Shown here: positions 7,173 through 14,680 of the stretch, in pieces | Layout: every line of letters starts with the position of its first letter | Position numbering within the stretch: position 1 is the stretch's first letter | NCBI GenBank assembly: GCA_050486545.1 | Contig: JBJHDM010000056.1 | Span: 1 to 20,472, forward strand | Length of the DNA: 20,472 nt | Direction of reading: 5' to 3' | Source: DAOMNN01 sp050486545 | GTDB lineage: Bacteria > Pseudomonadota > Gammaproteobacteria > Burkholderiales > Rhodocyclaceae | Program-made: the position numbers and the translations under genes | The notes under the pieces: generated by a model | The model's database searches: none | What the model was told of the DNA's origin: nothing | The model's input: only the letters and a program-made list of their open reading frames with translations

Positions 7173-7697
7173 ATGGCTAAGCAACAAAGCAGACGGTCGC
7201 CGGCCTCGGAGGAGCGTGACGACGGTCTTCGCGAGAAGATGGTCGCGATCAACCGTGTCACCAAGGTCGTGAAGGGTGGTCGTATCCTCGGTTTTGCCGC
7301 GCTGACCGTTGTCGGTGATGGCGATGGCGGCATCGGAATGGGGAAGGGCAAGTCCCGTGAAGTGCCCGTCGCGGTGCAGAAGGCGATGGAGGAGGCCAAG
7401 CGCAAGCTGACCAAGGTCTCCCTCAAGAACGGCACGCTTCAGCACACGGTGATCGGCCATCACGGCGCTTCGCGCGTGCTCATGCAGCCCGCTCCGAGCG
7501 GAACCGGCATCATCGCAGGCGGTCCGATGCGCGCAGTGTTCGAAGTGATGGGTGTGACCGACGTGATCTGCAAGTGCATCGGCTCGACCAATCCCTACAA
7601 CGTCGTTCGTGCCACGATCAACGGCCTGCTCGCGATCAACACGCCGGCGGAGATCGCTGCCAAGCGCGGCAAGACTGTCGAAGAGATTCTGGGGTAA
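7173..7697 (+). CDS. rpsE: 30S ribosomal protein S5
   Basis: A 174-residue S5. The N-terminal double-stranded-RNA-binding-like domain contains LREKMVAINRVTKVVKGGR (about residues 19-37). The conserved GKGKSREVPVAVQKAMEEAK and the C-terminal domain GPMRAVFEVMGVTDVICKCIGSTNPYNVV follow. S5 lines the mRNA entry region and influences fidelity. GCGAGGATTTGT gives a modest ribosome-binding site. rpmD starts 3 bp after the stop. Confidence 0.97.
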   Translation: MAKQQSRRSPASEERDDGLREKMVAINRVTKVVKGGRILGFAALTVVGDGDGGIGMGKGKSREVPVAVQKAMEEAKRKLTKVSLKNGTLQHTVIGHHGASRVLMQPAPSGTGIIAGGPMRAVFEVMGVTDVICKCIGSTNPYNVVRATINGLLAINTPAEIAAKRGKTVEEILG

Positions 7698-7700
7698 GCC

Positions 7701-7883
7701 ATGTCCGACAAGAAGATCAAGGTTACGCTCGTCAAGAGCGTGATCGGCACCAAGCAGTCGCACCGCGCGACCGTACGCGGCCTTGGCCTGCGTCGGCTCA
7801 ACCATTCGGTCGAGCTGCAGGATACCCCCGAGGTGCGGGGCATGATCAACAAGGTTTCGTACCTGGTGAAGTGTGAGGGTTGA
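7701..7883 (+). CDS. rpmD: 50S ribosomal protein L30
   Basis: A 60-residue L30, the standard bacterial length. VTLVKSVIGTKQSHRATVRGLGLRRLNHSVE contains the family motif (IG.....R...GLGL.....). Small gene between rpsE (3 bp) and rplO (1 bp), so translation is probably coupled to both. Confidence 0.96.
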   Translation: MSDKKIKVTLVKSVIGTKQSHRATVRGLGLRRLNHSVELQDTPEVRGMINKVSYLVKCEG

Positions 7884-7884
7884 A

Positions 7885-8322
7885 ATGAAACTGAATTCAA
7901 TCAAGCCTGCGGAAGGGGCGAAGAAGGCGGCCAAGCGAGTTGGGCGCGGAATCGGTTCCGGGCTCGGCAAGACCTGCGGTCGCGGTCACAAGGGCCAGAA
8001 GTCCCGCGCGGGCGGTTTTCACAAGACCGGCTTCGAAGGCGGCCAGATGCCGTTGCAGCGCCGTCTGCCCAAGCGCGGATTCGTTTCGCTGACCGGCTCG
8101 CGCAATGCCGAGGTCCGCTTGAGCGAGATCGACAAGTTGCCGGTCGACGAAATCGACCTGCTGGTGCTGATGCAGGCGGGGGTCGTGGCCGCCGATACGC
8201 TTTCGGCCAAGGTGATTCTTTCCGGCGCGATCAACCGCAAGGTGACGCTTCGGGGCGTCGGTGCGACCAAGGGTGCCAGGGCAGCCATCGAGGCGGCGGG
8301 CGGTTCCGTCGCGGACGAGTAA
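7885..8322 (+). CDS. rplO: 50S ribosomal protein L15
   Basis: 145 residues from the ATG at 7885 (MKLNSIKPAEGAKKAAKRVGRG). An in-frame GTG at 7873 lies inside rpmD and would add four residues; the ATG sits behind GTGAGGGTTGAA and agrees with family starts. The Gly/Lys-rich N-terminal tail includes GKTCGRGHKGQKSRAGG and GFEGGQMPLQRRLPKRGF. L15 is a late-assembly large-subunit protein. The gene is 15 bp before secY. Confidence 0.96.
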   Translation: MKLNSIKPAEGAKKAAKRVGRGIGSGLGKTCGRGHKGQKSRAGGFHKTGFEGGQMPLQRRLPKRGFVSLTGSRNAEVRLSEIDKLPVDEIDLLVLMQAGVVAADTLSAKVILSGAINRKVTLRGVGATKGARAAIEAAGGSVADE

Positions 8323-8337
8323 TCAAGGGACGCGAAC

Positions 8338-9663
8338 GTGGCCAAGACGGCAGGCACGCTGGGAAGTACCGGGCGGTTCAGTGACCTGAAGCGGCGCATC
8401 CTTTTCGTATTGGGTGCGCTGATCGTCTATCGGATCGGTGCGCACATTCCGGTTCCCGGCATTGACCCGGAACGGCTCGCCGAGCTGTTCCAGTCGCAGG
8501 CAGGCGGCATCCTCGGGGTGTTCAACCTGTTCTCCGGCGGTGCGTTGTCGCGATTCACGATCTTCGCGCTGGGAATCATGCCGTACATTTCGGCATCGAT
8601 CATCATGCAGCTGATGACGGTCGCGGTTCCTGCGCTCGAGCAGTTGAAGAAGGAAGGCGAGGCGGGCCGGCGCAAGATCACGCAGTACACGCGCTACGGC
8701 ACCCTGGTGCTCGCACTTGCCCAGGCTGTCGGGATTTCGATCGCGTTGGAGACCCAGCCCGGGCTCGTGCTCGATCCGGGGCTGATGTTCCGTTTCGTGA
8801 CCGTGGCAACGCTGGTGACTGGCACGATGTTCCTGATGTGGCTTGGGGAGCAGATTACCGAGCGCGGTATCGGCAACGGGATCTCGCTCATCATCTTTGC
8901 CGGGATCGTCGCCGGGCTCCCGACGGCAATCGGCGGGCTGTTCGAACTGGTTCGCACCGGTGCGATGCATCCCTTCACCTCGCTGGTGATCTGCGTGCTG
9001 GTGGTGCTGGTGACCGGTTTCGTGGTCTTCGTCGAGCGGGGACAGCGCAAGATCCTGGTCAATTACGCGAAGCGTCAGGTCGGCAACAAGCTGTACGGTG
9101 GGCAGAGCTCGCACTTGCCCTTGAAACTGAACATGGCTGGCGTGATTCCGCCGATCTTCGCTTCGAGCATCATCCTGTTCCCGGCGACGCTGGGGCAGTG
9201 GTTCGGCGCGTCGGAAGGGATGACCTGGCTGCGGGATATTTCCTCGACGCTTGCGCCGGGACAGCCGATTTACGTGATGCTGTATGCGGCGGCGATCATC
9301 TTCTTCTGTTTTTTCTACACGGCGCTCGTGTTCAACGCACGTGATACGGCCGACAATCTGAAGAAGAGCGGCGCGTTCGTTCCCGGGATTCGTCCTGGCG
9401 ACCAGACCGCGCGGTACATCGACAAGATCCTGACGCGGCTGACGATGGTCGGTGCGGTCTACATTACTGCGGTGTGCCTGTTGCCGGAATTCCTGATCCT
9501 GCGCTGGAACGTTCCGTTCTACTTTGGCGGCACCTCCTTGCTGATCATCGTGGTCGTGACGATGGACTTCATGAACCAGGTGCAATCGCACGTCATGTCC
9601 CATCAGTACGAGAGCCTTTTGAAAAAGGCCAATTTCAAAGGTTCTGGACTTCCGACCAGGTGA
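8338..9663 (+). CDS. secY: Protein translocase channel subunit SecY
   Basis: A 441-residue SecY (E. coli 443) using a GTG start after AAGGGACGCGAAC. The amphipathic N-terminus GRFSDLKRRILFVLGALIVYRIGAHIPVPG leads into TM1. The plug region follows with GGILGVFNLFSGGALSRFTIFALGIMPYISASIIMQL. About ten membrane segments are visible. The cytosolic loop with FNARDTADNLKKSGAFVPGIRPG, needed for SecA and ribosome contact, is intact. Inner membrane; forms SecYEG for Sec export and membrane protein insertion. Its place after rplO in the spc operon is conserved across bacteria. Confidence 0.97.
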   Translation: MAKTAGTLGSTGRFSDLKRRILFVLGALIVYRIGAHIPVPGIDPERLAELFQSQAGGILGVFNLFSGGALSRFTIFALGIMPYISASIIMQLMTVAVPALEQLKKEGEAGRRKITQYTRYGTLVLALAQAVGISIALETQPGLVLDPGLMFRFVTVATLVTGTMFLMWLGEQITERGIGNGISLIIFAGIVAGLPTAIGGLFELVRTGAMHPFTSLVICVLVVLVTGFVVFVERGQRKILVNYAKRQVGNKLYGGQSSHLPLKLNMAGVIPPIFASSIILFPATLGQWFGASEGMTWLRDISSTLAPGQPIYVMLYAAAIIFFCFFYTALVFNARDTADNLKKSGAFVPGIRPGDQTARYIDKILTRLTMVGAVYITAVCLLPEFLILRWNVPFYFGGTSLLIIVVVTMDFMNQVQSHVMSHQYESLLKKANFKGSGLPTR

Positions 9664-9666
9664 GGC

Positions 9667-9885
9667 ATGGCTAAGGAAGATGTCATCGAGATGCAGGGAG
9701 AGGTCGTCGAGAACCTCCCCAATGCGACGTTTCGAGTCAAGCTGGAAAACGGCCATGTCGTGCTCGGCTACATTTCAGGGAAGATGCGGATGCACTACAT
9801 CCGGATTCTTCCCGGTGACAAGGTCACTGTGCAGCTTACGCCTTACGACCTGACCAAGGCCCGGATCGTGTTCCGGACGAAGTAA
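9667..9885 (+). CDS. infA: Translation initiation factor IF-1
   Basis: 72 residues, exactly the usual IF-1 length, forming a single S1/OB domain. MAKEDVIEMQGEVVENLPNATFRVKLENGHVVLGYISGKMRMHYIRILPGDKV matches the family throughout. IF-1 occupies the 30S A site during initiation and assists IF-2 and IF-3. The ATG follows the secY stop by 3 bp behind AGGTGAGG. Its position between secY and rpmJ is typical of betaproteobacteria. Confidence 0.97.
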   Translation: MAKEDVIEMQGEVVENLPNATFRVKLENGHVVLGYISGKMRMHYIRILPGDKVTVQLTPYDLTKARIVFRTK

Positions 9886-9906
9886 TCGAGAAACAGGAGC
9901 AAGGAA

Positions 9907-10020
9907 ATGAGAGTTCAGGCATCGGTGAAGCGACTTTGCCGCCACTGCAAGATCATCCGCCGCAAGGGGGTGGTCCGCGTGATCTGCAGCGATCCGCGAC
10001 ACAAGCAGCGGCAGGGTTGA
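9907..10020 (+). CDS. rpmJ: 50S ribosomal protein L36, zinc-binding form
   Basis: A very short gene of 37 codons plus TGA, easily missed. It reads MRVQASVKRLCRHCKIIRRK, continues GVVRVICSDPRHKQRQG, and is a complete L36. The zinc ligands C11, C14, C27 and H32 are all present, so this is the zinc-containing (C+) form. AAGGAA lies just before the ATG. It is the last gene of the spc operon, 21 bp after infA. Confidence 0.97.
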   Translation: MRVQASVKRLCRHCKIIRRKGVVRVICSDPRHKQRQG

Positions 10021-10045
10021 TCTTCTGCGCATCACGAATTAAAAT
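10017..10045 (+). promoter_or_regulatory. Possible promoter of the alpha operon
   Basis: TTGATC (10017-10022, overlapping the rpmJ stop) and TAAAAT (10040-10045) are 17 bp apart. The -10 box lies in a strikingly AT-rich patch, ATTAAAATTTAAT (10038-10050), itself an inverted repeat of ATTAAA/TTTAAT around one A. This is unusual in such GC-rich DNA. A start near 10052 would leave about 20 nt before rpsM, too short for the S4-binding pseudoknot known from E. coli. The -35 match is only 4 of 6. Confidence 0.45.
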
Positions 10046-10073
10046 TTAATGTTTCGCTTTTTGGGGTAGACGA

Positions 10074-10439
10074 ATGGCCCGTATTGCAGGGGTAAACATT
10101 CCCAATCACAAGCATGCCGAGATTGCGCTGACCGCCATCTTTGGAGTCGGGCGTACCCGCGCGCAGTTGATTTGCGACACGGCTGGCGTTGCGCGCTCCG
10201 CAAAGGTCAAGGATCTGACCGAGTCCGACATGGACCGGTTGCGCGAAGAAGTCGGCAAGTTCATCGTCGAGGGCGATCTTCGTCGTGAGGTCACGATGAA
10301 CATCAAGCGCCTGATGGATCTCGGCTGCTATCGCGGCTTTCGCCACCGTCGGGGCCTGCCGCTGCGCGGTCAGCGCACGAGGACCAATGCACGCACGCGC
10401 AAGGGGCCGCGCAAGGCCATCGCCGGCAAGAAGAAGTGA
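10074..10439 (+). CDS. rpsM: 30S ribosomal protein S13
   Basis: A 121-residue S13. MARIAGVNIPNHKHAEIALTAIFGVGRTRAQ includes the helix-hairpin-helix-like motif. The strongly basic C-terminal tail GLPLRGQRTRTNARTRKGPRKAIAGKKK reaches the P-site tRNA. Head of the alpha operon, 53 bp after rpmJ, with GGGGTAGACGA before the ATG. Confidence 0.97.
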   Translation: MARIAGVNIPNHKHAEIALTAIFGVGRTRAQLICDTAGVARSAKVKDLTESDMDRLREEVGKFIVEGDLRREVTMNIKRLMDLGCYRGFRHRRGLPLRGQRTRTNARTRKGPRKAIAGKKK

Positions 10440-10451
10440 CAGGGGTAAATA

Positions 10452-10841
10452 ATGGCTAAGACAGCTGCGAAGGTTCGCAAGAAGGTCAAGAAGAACGTTG
10501 CCGAAGGCATCGCTCACGTTCATGCGAGCTTCAACAACACGATCATCACGATCACCGACCGGCAAGGCAATGCCCTGTCCTGGGCGACCTCGGGTGGGGC
10601 GGGTTTCAAGGGTTCGCGCAAGAGCACCCCGTTCGCGGCCCAGGTGGCCGCAGAAGCGGCGGGCAAGGCCGCGCAGGAATGCGGCATCAAGAATCTCGAA
10701 GTGCGCATCAAGGGGCCCGGTCCCGGCCGCGAATCGGCCGTCCGTGCGTTGAATGCAATCGGTATCAAGATTTCCAGTATCACGGACATCACACCGATCC
10801 CGCACAACGGTTGCCGTCCGCCCAAGAAGCGTCGTATCTGA
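10452..10841 (+). CDS. rpsK: 30S ribosomal protein S11
   Basis: A 129-residue S11 with a basic N-terminus. The core AHVHASFNNTIITITDRQGNALSWATSGGAGFKGSRKSTPFAAQ is conserved, as is the ending ITPIPHNGCRPPKKRRI, where the protein contacts the mRNA exit region. It is 12 bp after rpsM, behind CAGGGGTAAATA. Confidence 0.98.
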   Translation: MAKTAAKVRKKVKKNVAEGIAHVHASFNNTIITITDRQGNALSWATSGGAGFKGSRKSTPFAAQVAAEAAGKAAQECGIKNLEVRIKGPGPGRESAVRALNAIGIKISSITDITPIPHNGCRPPKKRRI

Positions 10842-10868
10842 CCGCGCGCATTTGACAAGGAGTTAGAC

Positions 10869-11498
10869 GTGGCTCGTAATCTGGATCCCAAGTGCCGTCA
10901 GTGCCGTCGCGAGGGCGAAAAGCTGTTTCTCAAGGGTGAGAAGTGCTTCACCGACAAGTGTGCGATCGAGCGGCGCGCGTATGCGCCCGGTCAGCACGGT
11001 CAGCGCTCGGGGCAGCGCATGTCCGGTTACGGCGTGCAACTGCGCGAGAAGCAGAAGATCCGTCGTCTGTACGGCGTACTCGAAAAGCAGTTCCGCAAGG
11101 TCTATGCAGAAGCCGATCGTCGGCGCGGTCAAACCGGCGAGAACCTGCTCCAGTTGCTCGAGGGGCGCCTGGACTCGGTGGTCTACCGCATGGGTTTCGG
11201 GGCTTCGCGTGCCGAGTCCCGTCAATTGGTTCGTCACAACGGCATCCTGGTCAATGGCCGCCGTGTGAACATCCCGTCCTACGTGGTTCGCCCGGGTGAC
11301 GTGGTCGAACTGACGGAGCGTTCGCGCGGTCAGCTTCGCGTGAAGGCGGCCCTGGAAGCGGCGACCTCGCGCGGTTTCCCCGAGTGGATCGAAGTCGATG
11401 CGAAGGCCGGGAAGGGTGTGTTCAAGGCATATCCGCAACGCGCCGAGCTGCCGCCGACGATCAACGAGAACCTGGTCGTGGAACTGTATTCCCGCTAA
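10869..11498 (+). CDS. rpsD: 30S ribosomal protein S4, four-cysteine zinc form
   Basis: A 209-residue S4 using a GTG start behind AAGGAG (10857-10862). The N-terminal arm holds C9-x2-C12...C26-x4-C31, the zinc-binding pattern known from Thermus and Bacillus-type S4 and from some betaproteobacteria, but absent in E. coli and Burkholderia S4. The RNA-binding S4 domain is at about residues 99-160 (RLDSVVYRMGFGASRAESRQLV). S4 nucleates 30S assembly and in E. coli represses the alpha operon. Neighbours rpsK and rpoA are in standard order. Confidence 0.97.
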   Translation: MARNLDPKCRQCRREGEKLFLKGEKCFTDKCAIERRAYAPGQHGQRSGQRMSGYGVQLREKQKIRRLYGVLEKQFRKVYAEADRRRGQTGENLLQLLEGRLDSVVYRMGFGASRAESRQLVRHNGILVNGRRVNIPSYVVRPGDVVELTERSRGQLRVKAALEAATSRGFPEWIEVDAKAGKGVFKAYPQRAELPPTINENLVVELYSR

Positions 11499-11537
11499 CC
11501 GGTTTTCCTGAAGAACAAAACACCCGAGGAACTGCTG

Positions 11538-12518
11538 ATGCAAAGCAATTCACTGCTGAAACCCCGCATCATCGATGTCCAGAACGTTTCGCCGGTTCAG
11601 GCCCGCGTGACCATGGAGCCGTTCGAGCGAGGCTTCGGACATACGCTGGGCAATGCCCTGCGGCGCATCCTGCTTTCGTCGCTGCCGGGTTGTGCCCCGA
11701 CCGAGGTCAGCATCGAAGGCGTGCTGCACGAATATTCCACGCTTGACGGCGTGCGCGAAGACATCGTCGACGTGCTGCTCAATCTCAAGGGTGTGGTGCT
11801 CAAGATCCACAATCGGGGTGAGGCGACGCTGCGGCTTTCGAAGTCCGGCGAAGGGCTCGTGACGGCAGGCGACATCGAGGTCGGGCACGACGTCGAGATC
11901 ATCAACCCCGATCACGTCATCGCCCATCTGGCCCCTGGCGGCAAGCTCGACATGGAAATCAAGGTCGAGGAAGGTCGTGGCTACGAGCCCTCCAACGTGC
12001 GTCCGGCGCGCGAGGAGAGCAAGAGCATCGGGCGGGTCATGCTGGATGCGTCGTTCAGCCCCGTGCGACGCGTGAGCTACATGGTCGAAAGCGCCCGGGT
12101 CGAACAGCGTACCGACCTCGATCGCCTTGTGATCGACATCGAAACCAACGGTGCGGTGGATCCCGAAGAGGCGATCCGCTATGCGGCACGCGTGCTGATG
12201 GATCAGCTTTCGGTGTTTGCCGATCTGGAAGGGACCGAGCCGGATGTCGTCAAGCCGGTGACCGAGACGATCGATCCGGTCCTGCTGCGTCCGGTCGATG
12301 ATCTGGAACTGACGGTTCGTTCGGCGAACTGTCTGAAGGCCGAGAACATCTACTACATCGGCGATCTGATCCAGCGAACCGAAACGGAGTTGCTCAAGAC
12401 GCCGAATCTGGGTCGCAAGTCGCTCAACGAGATCAAGGAAGTGTTGGCCACTCGCGGGTTGACGCTCGGGATGAAACTGGAAAACTGGCCACCGGCCGGG
12501 CTCGAAAAGCTCGGTTGA
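11538..12518 (+). CDS. rpoA: DNA-directed RNA polymerase alpha subunit
   Basis: A 326-residue alpha subunit. The N-terminal dimerisation domain has PFERGFGHTLGNALRRILLSSLPG. The C-terminal domain has the UP-element and activator-contact region RSANCLKAENIYYIGDLIQR; Arg261 corresponds to E. coli Arg265. The end GMKLENWPPAGLEKLG is typical. The ATG follows CGAGGAACTGCTG. It lies between rpsD and rplQ as in nearly all proteobacteria, so its level is tied to that of ribosomal proteins. Confidence 0.98.
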   Translation: MQSNSLLKPRIIDVQNVSPVQARVTMEPFERGFGHTLGNALRRILLSSLPGCAPTEVSIEGVLHEYSTLDGVREDIVDVLLNLKGVVLKIHNRGEATLRLSKSGEGLVTAGDIEVGHDVEIINPDHVIAHLAPGGKLDMEIKVEEGRGYEPSNVRPAREESKSIGRVMLDASFSPVRRVSYMVESARVEQRTDLDRLVIDIETNGAVDPEEAIRYAARVLMDQLSVFADLEGTEPDVVKPVTETIDPVLLRPVDDLELTVRSANCLKAENIYYIGDLIQRTETELLKTPNLGRKSLNEIKEVLATRGLTLGMKLENWPPAGLEKLG

Positions 12519-12546
12519 TGGGTCGCAGTGAAGTGAGGTAAGAAAA

Positions 12547-12957
12547 ATGCGTCACCGTAGCGGTCTTCGCAAGCTGAACCGTACGAGCAGCCACCGCCAG
12601 GCGATGTTTCGCAACATGGCCAATTCGCTGCTGCGTCACGAGGTCATCAAGACGACTCTGCCCAAGGCCAAGGAATTGCGCCGTGTCGTCGAACCCTTGA
12701 TCACGCTGGGCAAGAAGCCCAATCTGTCGAACCGCCGTCTGGCGTTCAACCGACTGCGCGATCGCGAGATGGTCGTCAAGATCTTCGACGAACTGGGTCC
12801 GCGTTACGCCTCGCGCAATGGCGGTTACCTTCGGATCCTGAAGTTCGGCTTCCGCGACGGCGACAACGCACCGATGGCGCTGGTCGAACTGATGGATCGT
12901 CCGGAAGAGGTCGAAGTGGCCGAGCCGGAAACCACCAAGGAAGCCGAAGCCGCCTGA
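12547..12957 (+). CDS. rplQ: 50S ribosomal protein L17
   Basis: A 136-residue L17. MRHRSGLRKLNRTSSHRQAMFRNMANSLLRHEVIKTT is the canonical start and GGYLRILKFGFRDGDNAPMALVELMD the conserved end. After this comes a Glu/Ala-rich tail of about 19 residues, variable in the family. GAGGTAAGAAAA precedes the ATG. It is the last gene of the alpha operon; a strong terminator follows 23 bp downstream. Confidence 0.97.
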   Translation: MRHRSGLRKLNRTSSHRQAMFRNMANSLLRHEVIKTTLPKAKELRRVVEPLITLGKKPNLSNRRLAFNRLRDREMVVKIFDELGPRYASRNGGYLRILKFGFRDGDNAPMALVELMDRPEEVEVAEPETTKEAEAA

Positions 12958-12980
12958 TCGACAGGGGTGTCGGGTTTCAG

Positions 12981-13004
12981 AAAAGGCCGCGAAAGCGGCC
13001 TTTT
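12981..13004. terminator. Intrinsic terminator of the alpha operon (bidirectional)
   Basis: A perfect 10-bp stem AAAAGGCCGC / GCGGCCTTTT with a GAAA tetraloop. On the plus strand it ends in a T run and on the minus strand, by symmetry, it does too. It therefore suits both rplQ (plus) and hslR (minus), which converge here. Confidence 0.9.
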
Positions 13005-13049
13005 CGCCATTCTGGGCGGGTGTGCACGGACAGGTCAAGGGCGATCCGT

Positions 13050-13472
13050 TCAGTCCTCCGGACCGCCAACACCTCCGCGCCAGCGGTCGAGCTTGCGGCG
13101 GTCGCGCTTGGTCGGCCGTGCCGCCGCGTCCCCGGCCCACGCCGATCCTGCCTGGCGCAGCGTACGGGCGGCCTCGCGGGCCTGTCGGCTTTCCTCCGTC
13201 TCCTCGTAGAGTGCCTGTGCGACCGGTGCCGGCCCGCGTCGATCGGAGAGCGCGCGCACACGCACTTCGATTCGCTCAGCACCACGCATCACCTCGATTC
13301 GGTCGTCGATGCGTACCGGCTTGGCGCGCTTCGCGCGTTGCCCGTTGATCCGCACATGCCCGGCGTCGACGGCTTCGGCGGCAAGGCCGCGTGTCTTGAA
13401 GAAGCGCGCGGCCCATAACCACTTGTCGATCCGGAGCGGATCCGGGTTGCCGTCTTCGCCTCTGTCTACCAT
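13050..13472 (-). CDS. hslR: Hsp15-like ribosome-associated heat shock protein (S4 domain)
   Basis: 140 residues from the ATG at 13472, behind GAGGCGAACTC. An S4 RNA-binding domain lies at about residues 13-64 (LRIDKWLWAARFFKTRGLA, then VDAGHVRINGQRAKRAKPV). A Lys/Arg-rich tail ends the protein (RPTKRDRRKLDRWRGG). This matches Hsp15 of E. coli (133 residues), which binds free 50S subunits carrying a stalled nascent chain and helps recycle them. The frame stays open upstream to 13601 across the intergenic region, but that extension is not Hsp15-like. Its position next to the ribosomal block fits its role. Confidence 0.9.
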   Translation of the reverse strand: MVDRGEDGNPDPLRIDKWLWAARFFKTRGLAAEAVDAGHVRINGQRAKRAKPVRIDDRIEVMRGAERIEVRVRALSDRRGPAPVAQALYEETEESRQAREAARTLRQAGSAWAGDAAARPTKRDRRKLDRWRGGVGGPED

Positions 13473-13505
13473 GAGTTCGCCTCGTTTATCGGTCCGGTTT
13501 CCGCA

Positions 13506-13541
13506 CATCGTACACAAGGTGACGACACCGTGTGTGCGATG
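13506..13541. repeat. 36-bp imperfect palindrome between hslR and galE
   Basis: The left arm CATCGTACACAAGGTG (13506-13521) and right arm CACCGTGTGTGCGATG (13526-13541) are complementary at 14 of 16 positions around a central ACGA. It sits in the middle of the 122-bp divergent intergenic region and overlaps a possible hslR -10 box (TACGAT on the minus strand, 13512-13507). It resembles an operator for a dimeric regulator. It could instead form an RNA hairpin. I do not recognise the motif as any known box. Confidence 0.6.
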
Positions 13542-13594
13542 GGAATGTGCATGTACCATAGAGCGCATCTGAGCATATACGCCAAGGGGTGGGC

Positions 13595-14614
13595 ATGGCA
13601 CGCATACTGGTTACGGGAGGCGCGGGCTTCATCGGTTCGCATACCTGCGCCGTGCTGCTCGAAGCCGGATACGAGGTCGTCGTCGTCGACAACCTGTGCA
13701 ACAGCAAGCGGGCGTCGCTGGATCGTGTCGAAGAACTCACCGGAAGGCGTTTTTCCGGCATTCACATCGGGGACGTTCGCGATCGCAGGTTTCTGACCGA
13801 TGTCTTTTGCAGGCACGCGTTCGAGGCCGTCATTCACTTTGCGGCACTGAAGGCGGTTGGGGAGTCTGTCCGCAAGCCGCTTTACTACTACGACAACAAC
13901 GTCTGCGGGACGCTTGCACTGGCGGCGGTGATGGATGAGTGTGGTGTGCGCAAGCTCGTGTTCAGCTCTTCGGCCACGGTCTATGGCGACCCGCAGAGCG
14001 TGCCGATTCGCGAGGATGCACCGACCAGTGCCACCAATCCCTACGGGTGGTCGAAGCTGATGATGGAACAGGTGCTGACCGATGCCGCCGCGGCATCGGA
14101 GGGGTGGAAGATTGCGCTGCTGCGCTACTTCAACCCGGTCGGTGCGCATCCGGGCGGCACGATCGGCGAGGATCCCACGGGGGTTCCGAACAACCTGATG
14201 CCGTACGTCAGCCAGGTGGCCGTCGGCAGGCTCGATGAACTGCAGGTGTTCGGTGGGGACTACGAGACCGTTGACGGCACGGGAGTGCGTGACTATATCC
14301 ATGTGATGGACCTTGCCGAGGGCCATCTGTGCGCGCTGGAGCGACTCGACGGGTTGCCGGCGCTGAGTTGCTTCAATCTGGGAACCGGGAGGGGGTACAG
14401 CGTTCTCGAAGTGGTCCGGGAATTCGAACGGGCCTCGGGCAGGCCGGTGCCGTACCGGATCGTGGGCAGACGCCCGGGGGATGTGGCCCAATGCTGGGCC
14501 GATCCCGCGAAAGCGGCGGATGTCCTCGGGTGGCGGGCACAGCGCGGCCTTGATCAAATGTGCAGGGATACGTGGCATTGGCAGTCCGGGCATCCGGACG
14601 GTTACCCCGGTTGA
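13595..14614 (+). CDS. galE: UDP-glucose 4-epimerase
   Basis: 339 residues from the ATG at 13595 behind CCAAGGGG; an in-frame GTG at 13589 overlaps that site. Extended short-chain dehydrogenase: NAD-binding TGGAGFIG at residues 7-14 and catalytic Ser126 (FSSSATVYG), Tyr150 and Lys154 (NPYGWSK). RYFNPVGAHPGGTIGEDP and GTGVRDYIHVMDLAEGH are GalE-specific. It interconverts UDP-glucose and UDP-galactose in the cytoplasm for Leloir metabolism and surface polysaccharides. No other sugar gene is adjacent, so the role here is probably precursor supply for cell-surface glycans (inference). Confidence 0.95.
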   Translation: MARILVTGGAGFIGSHTCAVLLEAGYEVVVVDNLCNSKRASLDRVEELTGRRFSGIHIGDVRDRRFLTDVFCRHAFEAVIHFAALKAVGESVRKPLYYYDNNVCGTLALAAVMDECGVRKLVFSSSATVYGDPQSVPIREDAPTSATNPYGWSKLMMEQVLTDAAAASEGWKIALLRYFNPVGAHPGGTIGEDPTGVPNNLMPYVSQVAVGRLDELQVFGGDYETVDGTGVRDYIHVMDLAEGHLCALERLDGLPALSCFNLGTGRGYSVLEVVREFERASGRPVPYRIVGRRPGDVAQCWADPAKAADVLGWRAQRGLDQMCRDTWHWQSGHPDGYPG

Positions 14615-14680
14615 GGCGCTGGGGGGTGGACAAGTCGCCCGAAGCGGATGCCATGGCTCCGATCGATGGAGGAGACGACC

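Noticed and set aside
5520..7970. Very long open frame (over 800 codons) on the minus strand opposite rpsN to rplO
   Set aside because: It is antisense to eight certain ribosomal protein genes. Long antisense frames arise from the strong GC and codon bias, and the translation is low-complexity His/Asp/Arg/Leu-rich with no family resemblance.
10852..10880. TTGACA 17 bp from CGTAAT around the rpsD start, a possible internal promoter
   Set aside because: The -10 box is poor and lies inside the coding sequence; transcription would begin within rpsD. TTGACAAGGAG more probably just contains the rpsD ribosome-binding site.
13542..13594. TACCAT and CATATA as galE -10 boxes
   Set aside because: No reasonable -35 at 16-18 bp for either, and CATATA is too close to the start codon. 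The galE promoter remains unidentified.
13473..13601. In-frame N-terminal extension of hslR across the intergenic region
   Set aside because: The extra residues are not Hsp15-like, the ATG at 13472 has a good GAGG site, and the extension would overlap the galE start.
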